Assembly: GCA_045576655.1 (NCBI GenBank)
Contig: JAZNGW010000028.1
Location: 43,267-107,266, forward strand
Direction: 5' to 3'
DNA from: RGIG8745 sp045576655
GTDB taxonomy: Bacteria > Bacteroidota > Bacteroidia > Bacteroidales > Bacteroidaceae
Length of the DNA stretch: 64,000 nt
Positions 45,001 to 54,031 of the stretch are shown here, in pieces. Made by a program: the position numbers and the translations under genes. The notes beneath the pieces are model-generated. The model did not search any database, was not told where the DNA came from, and saw nothing but the letters and a program-made list of their open reading frames with translations. The first letter of the stretch is position 1. Each line of letters begins with the position of its first letter.

Positions 45001-45063
45001 CGACGCAAGTCCCATAATGCAGCTAAGCATTATCGCCAATATTTTGAAATAATTACTTTTCAT
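42049..45063 (-). CDS. Large fimbrillin-like lipoprotein, probable tip/accessory subunit
   Basis: 1004 residues; lipobox MGLASC with Cys22. The N-terminal half has fimbrillin-like features (strands VVKVRG, NPYGLFVTTVEATL, KRNHSYVLNISGKL near 280 as the usual 'RN..Y.v.' strand). The rest is a series of beta-sandwich segments with no family I can name. It is the last and largest gene of the operon, 34 bp after the 45098 gene. By position it should be a minor, distal subunit or adhesin. No von Willebrand domain as in P. gingivalis Mfa5 is visible. Confidence 0.75.
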   Translation of the reverse strand: MKSNYFKILAIMLSCIMGLASCADDDLYMSPEQGDAPEGFVKLSFETDIQEMEVVKVRGVDPDGYDVHNMTLFCFNPYGLFVTTVEATLTKTTATTGTFEAVVPEETKIVHFVANQNSALYDNKDFINKSEASVIADMEGASGMMVYWARFEASDNGAKLKEELADLPNGIVLVRNQAKVSIADWNTPYIEVTGFVTTNIHAFGTVAPYSNEEGFEWPGTNPYITLPNNTVMMSDIEDVNTKEEDYIFEHENTVDNPVSVIIRGVPQGETQEKYFRVAIVDADGEQLMIKRNHSYVLNISGKLTHGSDTFQDAMEAPFTNNVWISIDSWVKAVEDATYKLEVKETGIVLDANEAGSDYKVYYTITRKNGSLTSADMASVVWLGENDVAQHNFVNHEFAINGNVGEGCVTIKLNPMAKDIQTGTLLIKKGRLQRTVEVNVIKTQVFTPAWVGTQVYGGATGQFVTVKFTVPEECPDVLYPFPVLVTVNSLDVRSASGMQLPVIRKGDDEWFGADYANHDYKYEYIVEGPGVHRIYFENILTHEDGDKESVWLEANHFETLEKEFEFSGYQKAITVSGLNKYYGGTVGDTYADDEVVYYKLVPKKRYAHVDFNMVMMDNSTDPATPINVGVNDEFLLFSKSLDHYEDHEPIPGGLSHECDYYEVDESYWKTSSNGRMVMFMPKNPTPANTGHYALHLKTNRPISDDVVRIASNASMNPSILPSNSGANYTGNSYRSMIFELATYRPFRFAARVNGLGENTTGQNEETVSNIELTYLPNQNVDISFDVTSFEGSDGACVDPFGESFEIYIDAPMLTIDESRLAAFNLTGDKLFAHPSVKGRFVYKVEPTRDAERNFGTGEALLKDNSASSQAGERKTLPFKTNRVTTAGDIKISSNKEKVIFYDKVFRLRNKKITGTIQYNDGGSLRDVPEDAFVAFARTKDGVRIGSIEIAEGGKYSLNLRSEYEFNWTMDEIEFNFNIGDVDYDCKIGSLDELFNSPNVVLNVAI

Positions 45064-45097
45064 AATTTTGCATTTATCTTGTTTTGACTAATACCCA

Positions 45098-47332
45098 TCA
45101 TTTCACGTAAGCGTCACGTACACAACGAATCGCAGAAGTGTTAGTGTTATCATTATTACCCTGCCTGTTATACGAAGGGCCATTTGCAGACATATAGTAA
45201 TATCCATTAAGCAGATAATCTATTGCATCAGCGTCAGTATCCGGCCCTCCCTGCAAGTCAATAATTATGTCCAATTCTGCTCGTGTAGGGACTCTCCAAT
45301 CATCAAGAACGACCTTGTTGCCATTTTCATCCTTGTAAACCTCCACATAATTGAGACAGTGCTCACGGAAAATTTCAAGACGGTCGGAAACGCCATTGTT
45401 ATTATCGTCCCTCACATAAGGAGCCCCCCAATTCGGCTTAATAGAGTCTGTCACAGAGGAAAGGTTTCCGTAAGACGAATAGATAGCGCCCAAGCGTGAA
45501 GCTATCATGAAAGACGGAGAAACAAGTTCCGCATTGTCATCACCGGCATCAGTATATCCGTCGGCATCAATACGAGGATGTCCCACCTTATATTTCTCAG
45601 AAGTAGCGGTAACCCTGATATGATACATACGAGCATTAGTGTTGTCTTCACACTGACCGGCATTTCTTGCAGCGCTTCCATTATTGTCCCATTCATAAAA
45701 AGAGGTTGTGGACTTGCCCGTTCTCTCATCATAATAAGACACAAACTTTGAATGCCAGAAGTAGCCATCATTAACACGCCCATAAGCATAGCTATTGTCA
45801 CTATATGAATACCTGTTATCCCACTCATCACCAGGAAGTCCAACCGCCACGTATCGTCCTGCACCTCTACTCTCATAAGTAGTCACTTGACCTGTCGATG
45901 TTTTAAAGTCATCTCTATAAGAATACCATCCCTGCTGATTTGTTACATATATCAGAGGATACTGCTCAACGACAACCGTGTCTTTCAAGCCTTCCTCATT
46001 TACAATCGCAAGCTTGAAATAACGGATGGTATTGTTCGTTGGTATAGGACTGCTCACTGTTATATTCCCTGACATTCCGCCCTCTGTAGTACCAAAGATT
46101 CCACCTTCGGTATAGTTAGTCCTTTGGCCGAACTTATCAATAAAGTAAGGTTCTATGGCAGTTACAGTTATCTTGGAAGAAGAAGAGAACTGAAGTTCCA
46201 AAGAGTCAACCTCTACATTATACATTTTTATGGTATCACGGTTCACAGTCAAATATTTAGGATAATCTTCGCCATTAACATCCACATTCACTACATCCCA
46301 TTCACGAACAGAGTACTTCAGATCCTGAATTTCCACTGGCACCGATTCTTCCTCAGCTCCAGGAGCATTGATAGTACCTATCACCGTATAATAATGATTA
46401 CGCTCAAATTTTGAGTCCTTACTCATTGCTATCTGGTAATAACTATTCTCATAGTCTACTCCTTCATAAGTCACAGGAATATTTATCACCAACGACGTGC
46501 CTTCCTCGTAAAAGCTCTTGCCTTCCCAGCTATGCGCATATACATAGGCAACAACTTCAACCACATTATCTGACCAGTTGAAATATTCGCCAGTAGTCTT
46601 ATCTGGAGTACGCAATTCCGTAAAAGGCACAAGCGGCGTCAGTACGTTTGTCACATAAGGCAAATTACGCACATAATATCCCTCATGGCCATTACGATTA
46701 AAGGTGACTTTATCTCCTTTAGAGAGACGCATCACGACCTTTGCCGCCGCACGACGCAAATTAACCTTTAACTCAGTATTAACCTTGTCATTACCGTCAT
46801 AAAGGACAACCGGTTCTACCGATGCAGGTTCGGCGCCTGCTTTTGGAAAAGCAGCACCGTCCATAAGGAAATGTGACGGAACATCATCAATGTTAGCAAC
46901 GCCAGTTAAGTGCAAACGTTCATCGGCCTGTGTCATCTTCACAAGATCTGTCATCGACGAAAGCCCTGAGAAGTCTGTAGCAGGATGAGTGCTGTTCGCT
47001 ATGACATATACGAAATACTTGTCATTCTCGACAAATATGTTTTTACGCTTAGCCTTTAGCCTAACAGTCCCTGCAGGAGTGTCCACGCTGATTCTTTCAC
47101 TATACTTAAACGCACCGTCCTCAGCGAAAATCACCACATCAAGATGTTTTACCGATTCCTCCACAGAGTTATCATTTATAGTAGCACGCGTAACCAATCT
47201 GTTAGACGACACATCTATCGTTATACAGTCAGAACCTAACGGAGCGGTTTCAAAATCCAAATCATCGTTGCTGCACGACTGCAGAATCGCAGCGAACAGA
47301 GCAAATATTAGGAAATACAATAGACGTTTCAT
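45098..47332 (-). CDS. Fimbrillin-like lipoprotein with C-terminal FSUB-like domain
   Basis: 744 residues; lipobox ILQSC with Cys20. The N-terminal fimbrillin-like part (LVTRATINDNSVEESVKHLD, later SKFERNHYYTVIGTI) is followed by beta-sandwich domains. From about residue 490 comes a segment ending in DDWRVPTRAELDIIIDLQGG, YYYMSANGP and SAIRCVRD. That last part resembles the Fib_succ_major/formylglycine-like C-type fold found on Bacteroidetes surface proteins and may be a binding head. It is in the middle of the fimbrial operon, 11 bp after the 47344 gene. Confidence 0.75.
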   Translation of the reverse strand: MKRLLYFLIFALFAAILQSCSNDDLDFETAPLGSDCITIDVSSNRLVTRATINDNSVEESVKHLDVVIFAEDGAFKYSERISVDTPAGTVRLKAKRKNIFVENDKYFVYVIANSTHPATDFSGLSSMTDLVKMTQADERLHLTGVANIDDVPSHFLMDGAAFPKAGAEPASVEPVVLYDGNDKVNTELKVNLRRAAAKVVMRLSKGDKVTFNRNGHEGYYVRNLPYVTNVLTPLVPFTELRTPDKTTGEYFNWSDNVVEVVAYVYAHSWEGKSFYEEGTSLVINIPVTYEGVDYENSYYQIAMSKDSKFERNHYYTVIGTINAPGAEEESVPVEIQDLKYSVREWDVVNVDVNGEDYPKYLTVNRDTIKMYNVEVDSLELQFSSSSKITVTAIEPYFIDKFGQRTNYTEGGIFGTTEGGMSGNITVSSPIPTNNTIRYFKLAIVNEEGLKDTVVVEQYPLIYVTNQQGWYSYRDDFKTSTGQVTTYESRGAGRYVAVGLPGDEWDNRYSYSDNSYAYGRVNDGYFWHSKFVSYYDERTGKSTTSFYEWDNNGSAARNAGQCEDNTNARMYHIRVTATSEKYKVGHPRIDADGYTDAGDDNAELVSPSFMIASRLGAIYSSYGNLSSVTDSIKPNWGAPYVRDDNNNGVSDRLEIFREHCLNYVEVYKDENGNKVVLDDWRVPTRAELDIIIDLQGGPDTDADAIDYLLNGYYYMSANGPSYNRQGNNDNTNTSAIRCVRDAYVK

Positions 47333-47343
47333 ATTGATTATTT

Positions 47344-48837
47344 TTAATTCTGCTTTATTTCTATTATTTTAGGATCACTGCCACTATTTGGCCATGCTAT
47401 TTCATCAGTCTTTCCATTGATGAACAAATACATCGACATTCCCGAAGGCATCCAGTTCTGCCTGTATGTAATGCCAAATTTCACGACATCACCTGCATTG
47501 GTTGGGTCGAGAGGCACGACTTTTATGTTGTACCATGTATCAGCTGCCACCCATTGATTCGGGTCAGTTATCTCCACACCAGATATGTTGTAAACCTTGA
47601 TAGAATAATCTGTATCAGCCTTATCCACAACCGGAGTCCAGAGCTGTCCCAGAGGTTCGCTCATTCTAAACCACACGGAGAATGCGCCTGCCATAGGATC
47701 CAAATTATTATATGTCATAACAGGTTCTGTCGTAATCAACTCTGTCGGGTTCAAATAATCAGGAACTACAGGATTGTGGTAAGTAGGATATTCAAAAACG
47801 CCTCTATCCCAAACGCCGCCGTCTTCCCAATCAAGAACCTCATAGTCTATTTCAATGAATGCGCCTATACCTACAATATTGAAGCGGTAGATATGGTTAC
47901 GTACTATATTGCCTTCAGAACCTTCGATAGGGTATCCGTCAGCATCATACTTTCCAAACTGTATTGCATCTGCAAACACTAACGGAGAAGACGTTCCGTC
48001 GCTAAGTGTAACACTCAACTTTGGTCGGTTTGTAGCCGTATGAAGTACATTAAATTCAGGAATATAGAGCCAATGAGTTTTGCCACTCACAACCTCTGTG
48101 AATTCAAGATTACCAGATTTGTGACTATGATATGCATTCAAGCACTCCTCCTGGTCAAGTTCCATAGTGTTCGCCACTTTGTTCCATCCAGACGGCAAGC
48201 AATAGCCCATATCATTATAATGGTTAATGCTTACATTCTCAAGCGTAAAACCTTTTGCCAACATCTCGTCGCTCAATACCACTTCTACTTTTGAAACTGC
48301 ACGTAGCATCATGATGTCGCCCAAATCCTGCAATTCTCCGCCGCCCATAGTCATTTGCTTAATTCCCCACATCGGTACATATCCTTCAGGGTAAACAATG
48401 TCATCAAGAGAATAATACAGAGATCCCAAATTCGTCACGGCATCTGCACAATTGGCAAGAACCACAACCTTATAAGCTGTTCCATCTGTCAGGTGCAAAT
48501 CAGTAACATCTCCAGCAAAGCGGTATTCTGTCGCACTTGTTGGCCAATGCATCAGGTTGCTCACCTTCCCCACAAAATTATTATTGGCAGTAAAGAAAAG
48601 CACCTGCAAACCTTCCATAGCTATACGGCTGTCATAAGACGTACCGATATCGGTAACGTAGGAGTCGCTCCATGCCGCTCTTGTCTTGCGCTGAGCGTCA
48701 TCGATAGTCAACGTAAAGGACACCTTGCGCACTGCGCTTCCGCCAGTGTTGCAAGAGGCATCATCGTTGATCGAGTCGCACGACGTAAAGACCCAAGCCG
48801 ACAAAACAACTATTATATATGATAATTTCTTTAGCAT
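47344..48837 (-). CDS. Fimbrillin-like lipoprotein, minor subunit
   Basis: 497 residues; lipobox VFTSC with Cys20. The fimbrillin plan is visible: KTRAAW near the start of the mature chain, VLFFTANNNFVGKV, a middle EGNIVRNHIYRFNIVGIG strand and a DWEDGG end of the first half, plus a C-terminal beta domain of about 130 residues. Only 4 bp separate it from the anchor gene upstream, so translation is probably coupled. It most resembles Mfa4/FimE-like accessory subunits in position; the exact role is unclear. Confidence 0.75.
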   Translation of the reverse strand: MLKKLSYIIVVLSAWVFTSCDSINDDASCNTGGSAVRKVSFTLTIDDAQRKTRAAWSDSYVTDIGTSYDSRIAMEGLQVLFFTANNNFVGKVSNLMHWPTSATEYRFAGDVTDLHLTDGTAYKVVVLANCADAVTNLGSLYYSLDDIVYPEGYVPMWGIKQMTMGGGELQDLGDIMMLRAVSKVEVVLSDEMLAKGFTLENVSINHYNDMGYCLPSGWNKVANTMELDQEECLNAYHSHKSGNLEFTEVVSGKTHWLYIPEFNVLHTATNRPKLSVTLSDGTSSPLVFADAIQFGKYDADGYPIEGSEGNIVRNHIYRFNIVGIGAFIEIDYEVLDWEDGGVWDRGVFEYPTYHNPVVPDYLNPTELITTEPVMTYNNLDPMAGAFSVWFRMSEPLGQLWTPVVDKADTDYSIKVYNISGVEITDPNQWVAADTWYNIKVVPLDPTNAGDVVKFGITYRQNWMPSGMSMYLFINGKTDEIAWPNSGSDPKIIEIKQN

Positions 48838-48841
48838 AGCA

Positions 48842-49876
48842 TTACTTTATTACTTGGTTATTCAAAACTACTCTCCAAGAATTTACGATAATCGTAGAGG
48901 ATGCCCAATCGCCTGATTCATCAAGGAAGAATGTCATGTTGTACTCATCCTGACGGTCAAGGTATTCCTGGTCATCCATAGCCCTATTGTAATTACCCTT
49001 AACAAGCAACGCATAGTCTACAACCGGTACAGAAAGAACCACCTTATTCTCCGCCAGATTCCTTACGACAAGAATCGGACGAGCGTCGGCCATCAAACGA
49101 CCTGTTGTCATTTCCGCCACTGCCACTCCAACAGAAGATGCGCGAGTCTTGCCATTGTAGACGTCGGCATCGATGTCGGCGCTGCCTGATTCCAGACTCC
49201 AAGGTTTATAAACCATGAGTTCGTCTTCCAGTAAAGAATTGTCATAAGCCATAAACCCATTATAGTCCTGTATTTCAAAAGAGAACTGTTCTGGGTCAAC
49301 ATCCTCACCAGAAAGTTGCTGCAAAACAACACGTACCACATTAGTGTTCTTCGTCAAAGATATTGTTTCATAGTGAGTTCCGATGGCATCCGAGAACTTC
49401 ACCTTAAGTTGCCCGTGATACAACGGAGCAAGATCCTTATCCACAACACCTATGCCATTGGCGCTGATTCTATTCATCCGACAAGTCAAGTCATCCTTCT
49501 TAGTAACCCCTATTACAGCTTCCGGAACAGTAAAAGACTCGCCATTCCCCACTCCGCACCAAGCAAGCATCTCATAGTCGCCTGGTTGCAGTTCTACAGG
49601 CATTGCGTAATTCTCGTTTGCAAGAGCTTCACCGCTTTCAACACCCTTGAACACCAAAGTTCCAGCCTCATCAAACACATAAAGTGCAACAGAAGTTACT
49701 TCATTACTGAATGCATCAGCAAACTTCATGTTCTTGTCGTACTTAAACTTGATTCTGTAGTTCACAGAGCAATCACCTTCATCATCATAGATCACGCTGT
49801 CATCGCATGAACAGAATGGAAGGGCCACTAAAGCCGCCAGAACTCCTAACCTGCTTAATAAAAATAATTTGTTCAT
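48842..49876 (-). CDS. mfa2: FimB/Mfa2 family fimbrial anchor lipoprotein
   Basis: 344 residues; Cys22 and Cys24 lie at the lipobox (ALPFCSCDD). The pattern CSVNYRIKFKYDKNMKFADA, SNEVTSVALYVFDEAGTLVF and PGDYEMLAWCG is typical of the FimB/Mfa2 family (PF08842), which anchors the fimbria in the outer membrane and ends growth. It is the first gene after the major subunit and a 237-bp gap that contains a strong hairpin. Confidence 0.85.
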   Translation of the reverse strand: MNKLFLLSRLGVLAALVALPFCSCDDSVIYDDEGDCSVNYRIKFKYDKNMKFADAFSNEVTSVALYVFDEAGTLVFKGVESGEALANENYAMPVELQPGDYEMLAWCGVGNGESFTVPEAVIGVTKKDDLTCRMNRISANGIGVVDKDLAPLYHGQLKVKFSDAIGTHYETISLTKNTNVVRVVLQQLSGEDVDPEQFSFEIQDYNGFMAYDNSLLEDELMVYKPWSLESGSADIDADVYNGKTRASSVGVAVAEMTTGRLMADARPILVVRNLAENKVVLSVPVVDYALLVKGNYNRAMDDQEYLDRQDEYNMTFFLDESGDWASSTIIVNSWRVVLNNQVIK

Positions 49877-50064
49877 AGTCGTATGTTTTTATATATTATT
49901 CCGTACGTTAATCTGCACAGTCGAAAAATTCCAATTCGGTGGAAACCCGTTGGGTTTCAGATGCGTGTCTCTCTTTGCACCGGCACGCTAAGTGCTTTCA
50001 TAAACTTGAGTTCTTCAAACCGCGTTTATTGCTAAACTCTCCTTTGCAATTCTTTAAGTTGGGG

Positions 50065-50099
50065 AGATTGTAGTGTGGGGAGCCCCCACACTACAATCT
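50065..50099 (-). promoter_or_regulatory. Perfect 16-bp hairpin after the major fimbrillin gene
   Basis: AGATTGTAGTGTGGGG (50065-50080), loop AGC, CCCCACACTACAATCT (50084-50099). It lies 14 bp past the mfa1 stop; there is no T tract on the minus strand. It would act as a partial terminator or mRNA-stabilising stem between the abundant shaft subunit and the minor genes. Confidence 0.75.
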
Positions 50100-50113
50100 T
50101 TAATTATGTGCAA

Positions 50114-51703
50114 TTACTGCAGTGTCACATTCTGATTTACAAGTTTCCAAGAGAGAACCTTAATCTGAGCAGCGATGAATGCCTCAGAATCTTCTGGCTT
50201 AACTGGTTCTTCAACATCATTGTCGCCATCATAGACAGGAGTACCAAGACCTTTGATGTCGTCAACATTAATAGCATAAGTATGGTTACGAACAACACCA
50301 TTGATATTCTTTGTACCGAGGTGCTCGATGTCTACGATGTAGTATCCCATACCGTCCCATACCTGTGCTTTTTCGAATGTAGCGAGCTTTGACTCGATCA
50401 CGTCTGTGGTAGTGGCACTGTAAGTAGAGCCTTCCTTAACGAACCATGTGAGAGCCTTGGCTGCGTCAGTGAGTTTGTAAGTCACCTTGTAGCTGTCATC
50501 GCCAGAGGTGCCTGCTGCAACGAGGAGGATGTGTTCAGGAGCGATGGATGTGTAAGAACCTGTGCTGCCATAATAATAAGTTGTTGCCAAAGAATTGGCG
50601 ATGCTGTTCTTCAAACCTTCGATTGTCATCATCTCGCCGAACAACTTAACCACGTCAACCTTGTTGTCGTTCTCGTCAACAAACTTTACTGCAACGAGCG
50701 CCTTTGTGTTGTCACCTGTAACATCAGTTGTATTCTCCAGACAATAGTCAGCACTGCCTACTGTATTAGAAAGTGCGTTCCATGAGAAGTTCTTTATCAA
50801 AGTCACAGTTGCATCTGTAGCCACTGACTGTGCCCAGTATGAACGGAAGTAAGGTTCGTCGTTCCATGTGAATCCGAGAGTTCCGTTATCCCAAGCTGTA
50901 TCAATAGTCTTCACCATGTTAGAGTGACTCATAGTAGTGTTGAGGTCCCAACCCTGAACCACCGCATACACGTTGCCACCTGATGCGCCTGGATTTGCAA
51001 CGCCTGTGTCATATTTCTCGCCGCTCTGAGTCAAAGCCACCTTTGCAGCCACGCGCTCAACATATACTTCAACTGGTTTGCCAAGCGCCACAGCATCTGC
51101 TGCAGAAGAAGCGATGTTTGCAGCAGTGATCGGAGTTGCATCAACTACGTTTGAACCGCTTGCATACACAGAGTTGCTCATGATGAAGCCTTTTGTTCCT
51201 TGGAGCTTAGCCTCCTCCACGAGTGTGGTCTTAAGACCAGCAAGACCGAGAGACGCTCCGTCATAGTCCCAGTTGAGAACTGCTACGAGATATGCAGGAA
51301 TCTCGCCTTTGCTGTTCTTGATAGTCAATACAGCATCTGTCAAGGTCTCAACATTAGGATCCTCCGAACCACCGTTGTCTGCAACGTCTCTAACCAGATA
51401 GTTCACATTAGGCGCGTCCGCAGGATCCAGAGACTCTGCATTAACGTTAAAAGCCCCACCACTACTGTTGAAGAAGAAGAAGTGTGCAGTTGTCACCTTC
51501 TGCTCCTCGGCTGTACCTTCTGCATAACCGCCGTCCGCTGCCTTAGTTCCTGGTTCATAGACAGAGTTTACATGCACATTCAGATAGGATGTTTCAAACT
51601 TTCCGCTCTGCGGTGTAGTCAAAGTCTCTTCATTTTCGTCGTTTGTACAACTCACAAACAAACCTGCCACCAAAAGGCCCAATAAAATCTTGTTCGCTTT
51701 CAT
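50114..51703 (-). CDS. mfa1: Mfa1-like major fimbrillin lipoprotein
   Basis: 529 residues; lipobox GLFVSC with Cys19. Features of the Mfa1 group: YLNVHVNSVYEPGTKAADGG at the N-terminus (the usual maturation zone), VTTAHFFFFNSSGGAF, YVERVAAKVAL before the second domain, GVVRNHTYAINVDDIKGLG and the terminal strand VLSWKLVNQNVTL. It forms the fimbrial shaft by donor-strand-like polymerisation after lipoprotein export and proteolytic maturation, as known for Mfa1/FimA. It follows DUF3868 by 37 bp and is followed by a strong hairpin that could raise its mRNA level over the minor subunits. Confidence 0.85.
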   Translation of the reverse strand: MKANKILLGLLVAGLFVSCTNDENEETLTTPQSGKFETSYLNVHVNSVYEPGTKAADGGYAEGTAEEQKVTTAHFFFFNSSGGAFNVNAESLDPADAPNVNYLVRDVADNGGSEDPNVETLTDAVLTIKNSKGEIPAYLVAVLNWDYDGASLGLAGLKTTLVEEAKLQGTKGFIMSNSVYASGSNVVDATPITAANIASSAADAVALGKPVEVYVERVAAKVALTQSGEKYDTGVANPGASGGNVYAVVQGWDLNTTMSHSNMVKTIDTAWDNGTLGFTWNDEPYFRSYWAQSVATDATVTLIKNFSWNALSNTVGSADYCLENTTDVTGDNTKALVAVKFVDENDNKVDVVKLFGEMMTIEGLKNSIANSLATTYYYGSTGSYTSIAPEHILLVAAGTSGDDSYKVTYKLTDAAKALTWFVKEGSTYSATTTDVIESKLATFEKAQVWDGMGYYIVDIEHLGTKNINGVVRNHTYAINVDDIKGLGTPVYDGDNDVEEPVKPEDSEAFIAAQIKVLSWKLVNQNVTLQ

Positions 51704-51740
51704 AATTGTAATTTTAAAGAGTTAATCGTATTAGTCTTAT

Positions 51741-53147
51741 CTATTTCATTTCATTCACCTGGTCTATTGCACTCTGAGCCTCAGCCACGCCCAGAGCCTT
51801 TGCCTTCTCCAGCAATTCGAGAGCCTTGTCATAGTCCTTCACGAGCGCCGCATACAGTCCGCGAGCATACACCGCCTCAGGCGAGTCACCAACCTTTTTC
51901 AGATGAGGTTCAGCACTTACGTAGTCGCCATTCTGCATCTCCGAGATAGCAGCATTCACATTAGCAGTAGGGTCGTTAGGGTACATTCTGACTGCTGTTT
52001 CATAAATGTCATTGAGCTTGCGTGAATCGCCTTTGTATTCATTTGCCAAAATATGGAATTCCTCAAGGCTGAGTTTCTGAGGCGACTCCTCAAACACCTT
52101 GCTGATTTCACCCACGTCCTTGTAGTTGCGGATAGTATACTCAACCTTGTAGTCTGAATGACGAAGAGCAGGATAGCAATTCACTAACAGATGCATATAA
52201 TCGCTTGCATAAGAAGTTCTGATAGCATACTCCTTTTTGTCCGGATCAAGATCACCGTCAATAATCTTGATGATTTCATCCTTGTTTGCAAGATCTGAAG
52301 CCGCTACATAAGCCCTAAGCCCAGCCCAATCTTCTGGTTCATATGAGGTCTTGATAAAATCAGGAGCGAAGTCATACAATTTCTGCACATGCTTCTTGAG
52401 AGCTTCAGTACGTCCCTTAGCAAGTCGCTCGTTGTTCTTGTAAGAACCCTCCGGAGAGGCGAATCCCTTGATTGAAACCGAAGTGAGAGTGATGTCTTCG
52501 TCAGCCTTTACAGAATCGATGGTTGCCTGAATCTTAGCAATCTCCGACTTATTATTGCGATAGTTAGGATTTATATTTGTCCGGTTCACCACGAAGTCGA
52601 TAAAAGCGCTGCCGCTCAGCGAACGAGTCTTAACCATTTCTGTCACAGGGCGGGCGTAGACAAACTTAGGCGAGAAGACCATTTCCTTGAAGTTTGCCAT
52701 CTGCGAAAACTGCTCGTCCACAATCTTGTTGCAGCAACCGTAATCACTACGGTGAAGCATAAGGTAAGAACCGTTCATCCACTGAGCATAAGGAACCATC
52801 ACATTATATTCCATATTTTCAGGACGCTCCGAAGCGCGATAACTTTTGCCACTTTCAGCAATGATGCTCTTGTCGTTACGCACATAGTAATAGTAGCGGC
52901 GACGGCCATAGATTCCCACTGAAGACAGTTCCAGACTGTCCTTTCCATTCACAATCATAGGAGTGAAGAGTACGGCTCTGTTTGACGGCATGTCAAGTGA
53001 AGTGAAATCCATATTCATCTTAACAGCCATATATTCGCCTTGACGCTTCATCTGCAGATTTTCCACCTTTACTCCATCAACGCTTTGTGCTTTAGCACCT
53101 GTAGTAGCGATGAGCAAAGTGATTAAAATTGATAATATACGTTTCAT
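51741..53147 (-). CDS. DUF3868 protein with OmpA-like and TPR-like regions
   Basis: 468 residues with a signal peptide (MKRILSILITLLIATTGAKAQ). The N-terminal DUF3868 domain (about 22-165, LTSL-type strands, ending MVFSPKFVYARPV) is followed by an OmpA-C-like segment with GFASPEGSYKNNERLAKGR (about residue 235). The C-terminus (about 370-465) has TPR-like helices. DUF3868 genes regularly precede mfa1-type genes in Bacteroidales. It probably sits at the outer membrane or peptidoglycan in support of fimbria assembly; the role is inferred. It lies 15 bp after the DUF3575 gene. Confidence 0.82.
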   Translation of the reverse strand: MKRILSILITLLIATTGAKAQSVDGVKVENLQMKRQGEYMAVKMNMDFTSLDMPSNRAVLFTPMIVNGKDSLELSSVGIYGRRRYYYYVRNDKSIIAESGKSYRASERPENMEYNVMVPYAQWMNGSYLMLHRSDYGCCNKIVDEQFSQMANFKEMVFSPKFVYARPVTEMVKTRSLSGSAFIDFVVNRTNINPNYRNNKSEIAKIQATIDSVKADEDITLTSVSIKGFASPEGSYKNNERLAKGRTEALKKHVQKLYDFAPDFIKTSYEPEDWAGLRAYVAASDLANKDEIIKIIDGDLDPDKKEYAIRTSYASDYMHLLVNCYPALRHSDYKVEYTIRNYKDVGEISKVFEESPQKLSLEEFHILANEYKGDSRKLNDIYETAVRMYPNDPTANVNAAISEMQNGDYVSAEPHLKKVGDSPEAVYARGLYAALVKDYDKALELLEKAKALGVAEAQSAIDQVNEMK

Positions 53148-53162
53148 CGTTATCTGTTTTTA

Positions 53163-53759
53163 TTAAAATACATAAACTAAATTAATCGCAGCCTTTGTAG
53201 GTCCCACATAGTGATGGTCCTTGTCCTCCTCGACCTTTCTGCCACATCCGGCACACTCAAATCTATCATATTTGGTGTAGCTATAACCAAATCCGATTTC
53301 AGCCTCAAGGTTCCAGTGCTTGCCAAGAACCCATGTGTAGCCATAGGCCAAACCTGCTCCAGCAAACCATCCCTGGAAGCGGCTGTCGCCCAAGCGGGAG
53401 AAGTCAGTGCCGAGGAAAGAGATGCTGTTCTTCAAACCGCCCACATTATACTGTCCGCCGTGAAGATGCATGCCGAGGAAATGGCCTGCAAAGCGGTCGC
53501 AAAACCAATATCTCAATTCTGGTTGCACAAACCAATGCTTCCATTTGCGGTCGTGCGACATGTTCCAACCGTTGAAATTTCCCGACAAATCAATTGTCCA
53601 CTTTGGCGCCAAACCGATCTCTACGCCGGCATTGACATTGGCCGTTGCATCATACACAAGATTCGTTTTGACAGCAACGTCTTGCGCTTTCATCTCCTGG
53701 GCAAAAAAGAATCCCAAGGCCAGAAGCAACAAACAGCTTAGTTTTTTACATTCACTCAT
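53163..53759 (-). CDS. DUF3575 outer-membrane protein, first gene of the fimbrial operon
   Basis: 198 residues from ATG 53759, chosen because it opens a signal peptide (MSECKKLSCLLLLALGFFFAQ, ending EMKAQ); the ATG at 53825 adds a charged 22-residue leader. VAVKTNLVYDATANVNAGVE and LGKHWNLEAEIGFGYSYTKY are typical of DUF3575, predicted to be a small beta-barrel ending in an aromatic residue (NLVYVF). The C-terminal CAGC motif is a possible cysteine pair. It begins the operon DUF3575-DUF3868-mfa1-mfa2-accessory genes. Confidence 0.85.
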   Translation of the reverse strand: MSECKKLSCLLLLALGFFFAQEMKAQDVAVKTNLVYDATANVNAGVEIGLAPKWTIDLSGNFNGWNMSHDRKWKHWFVQPELRYWFCDRFAGHFLGMHLHGGQYNVGGLKNSISFLGTDFSRLGDSRFQGWFAGAGLAYGYTWVLGKHWNLEAEIGFGYSYTKYDRFECAGCGRKVEEDKDHHYVGPTKAAINLVYVF

Positions 53760-53859
53760 ATTACTTAGTTTTTTAGTTTTGTTATTTCTCGTGTTACCTT
53801 TCTCCATATAATAATGCTTCTTCATTTCTTAGAGAGACCACGTCTCACATTGTCTGATG

Positions 53860-53867
53860 CAAAATTA
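53860..53867 (-). promoter_or_regulatory. -7 promoter element for the fimbrial operon
   Basis: TAATTTTG on the minus strand, about 100 bp before ATG 53759. No TTTG box stands at the standard distance, which would fit a promoter needing an activator, such as the membrane AraC-type regulator nearby. Confidence 0.45.
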
Positions 53868-54031
53868 GTTTCGTTCCAAATAGAAGTATTTTCTCTTAAA
53901 TGAAAAAATGTTCTGATTCGTTGAAAACGCTTTTCCAATGATTTACAAATTTTTCTTTTCGATAAAAAAACTTTACTTTAGATGTATACACCCATGAGAA
54001 AACCCCGATATATACTGGCTTTCCGCCCCAT

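Noticed and set aside
49941..49957. Hairpin GAAACCCGTTGGGTTTC as a terminator before mfa2
   Set aside because: A 7-bp stem not followed directly by a T run; too weak to call.
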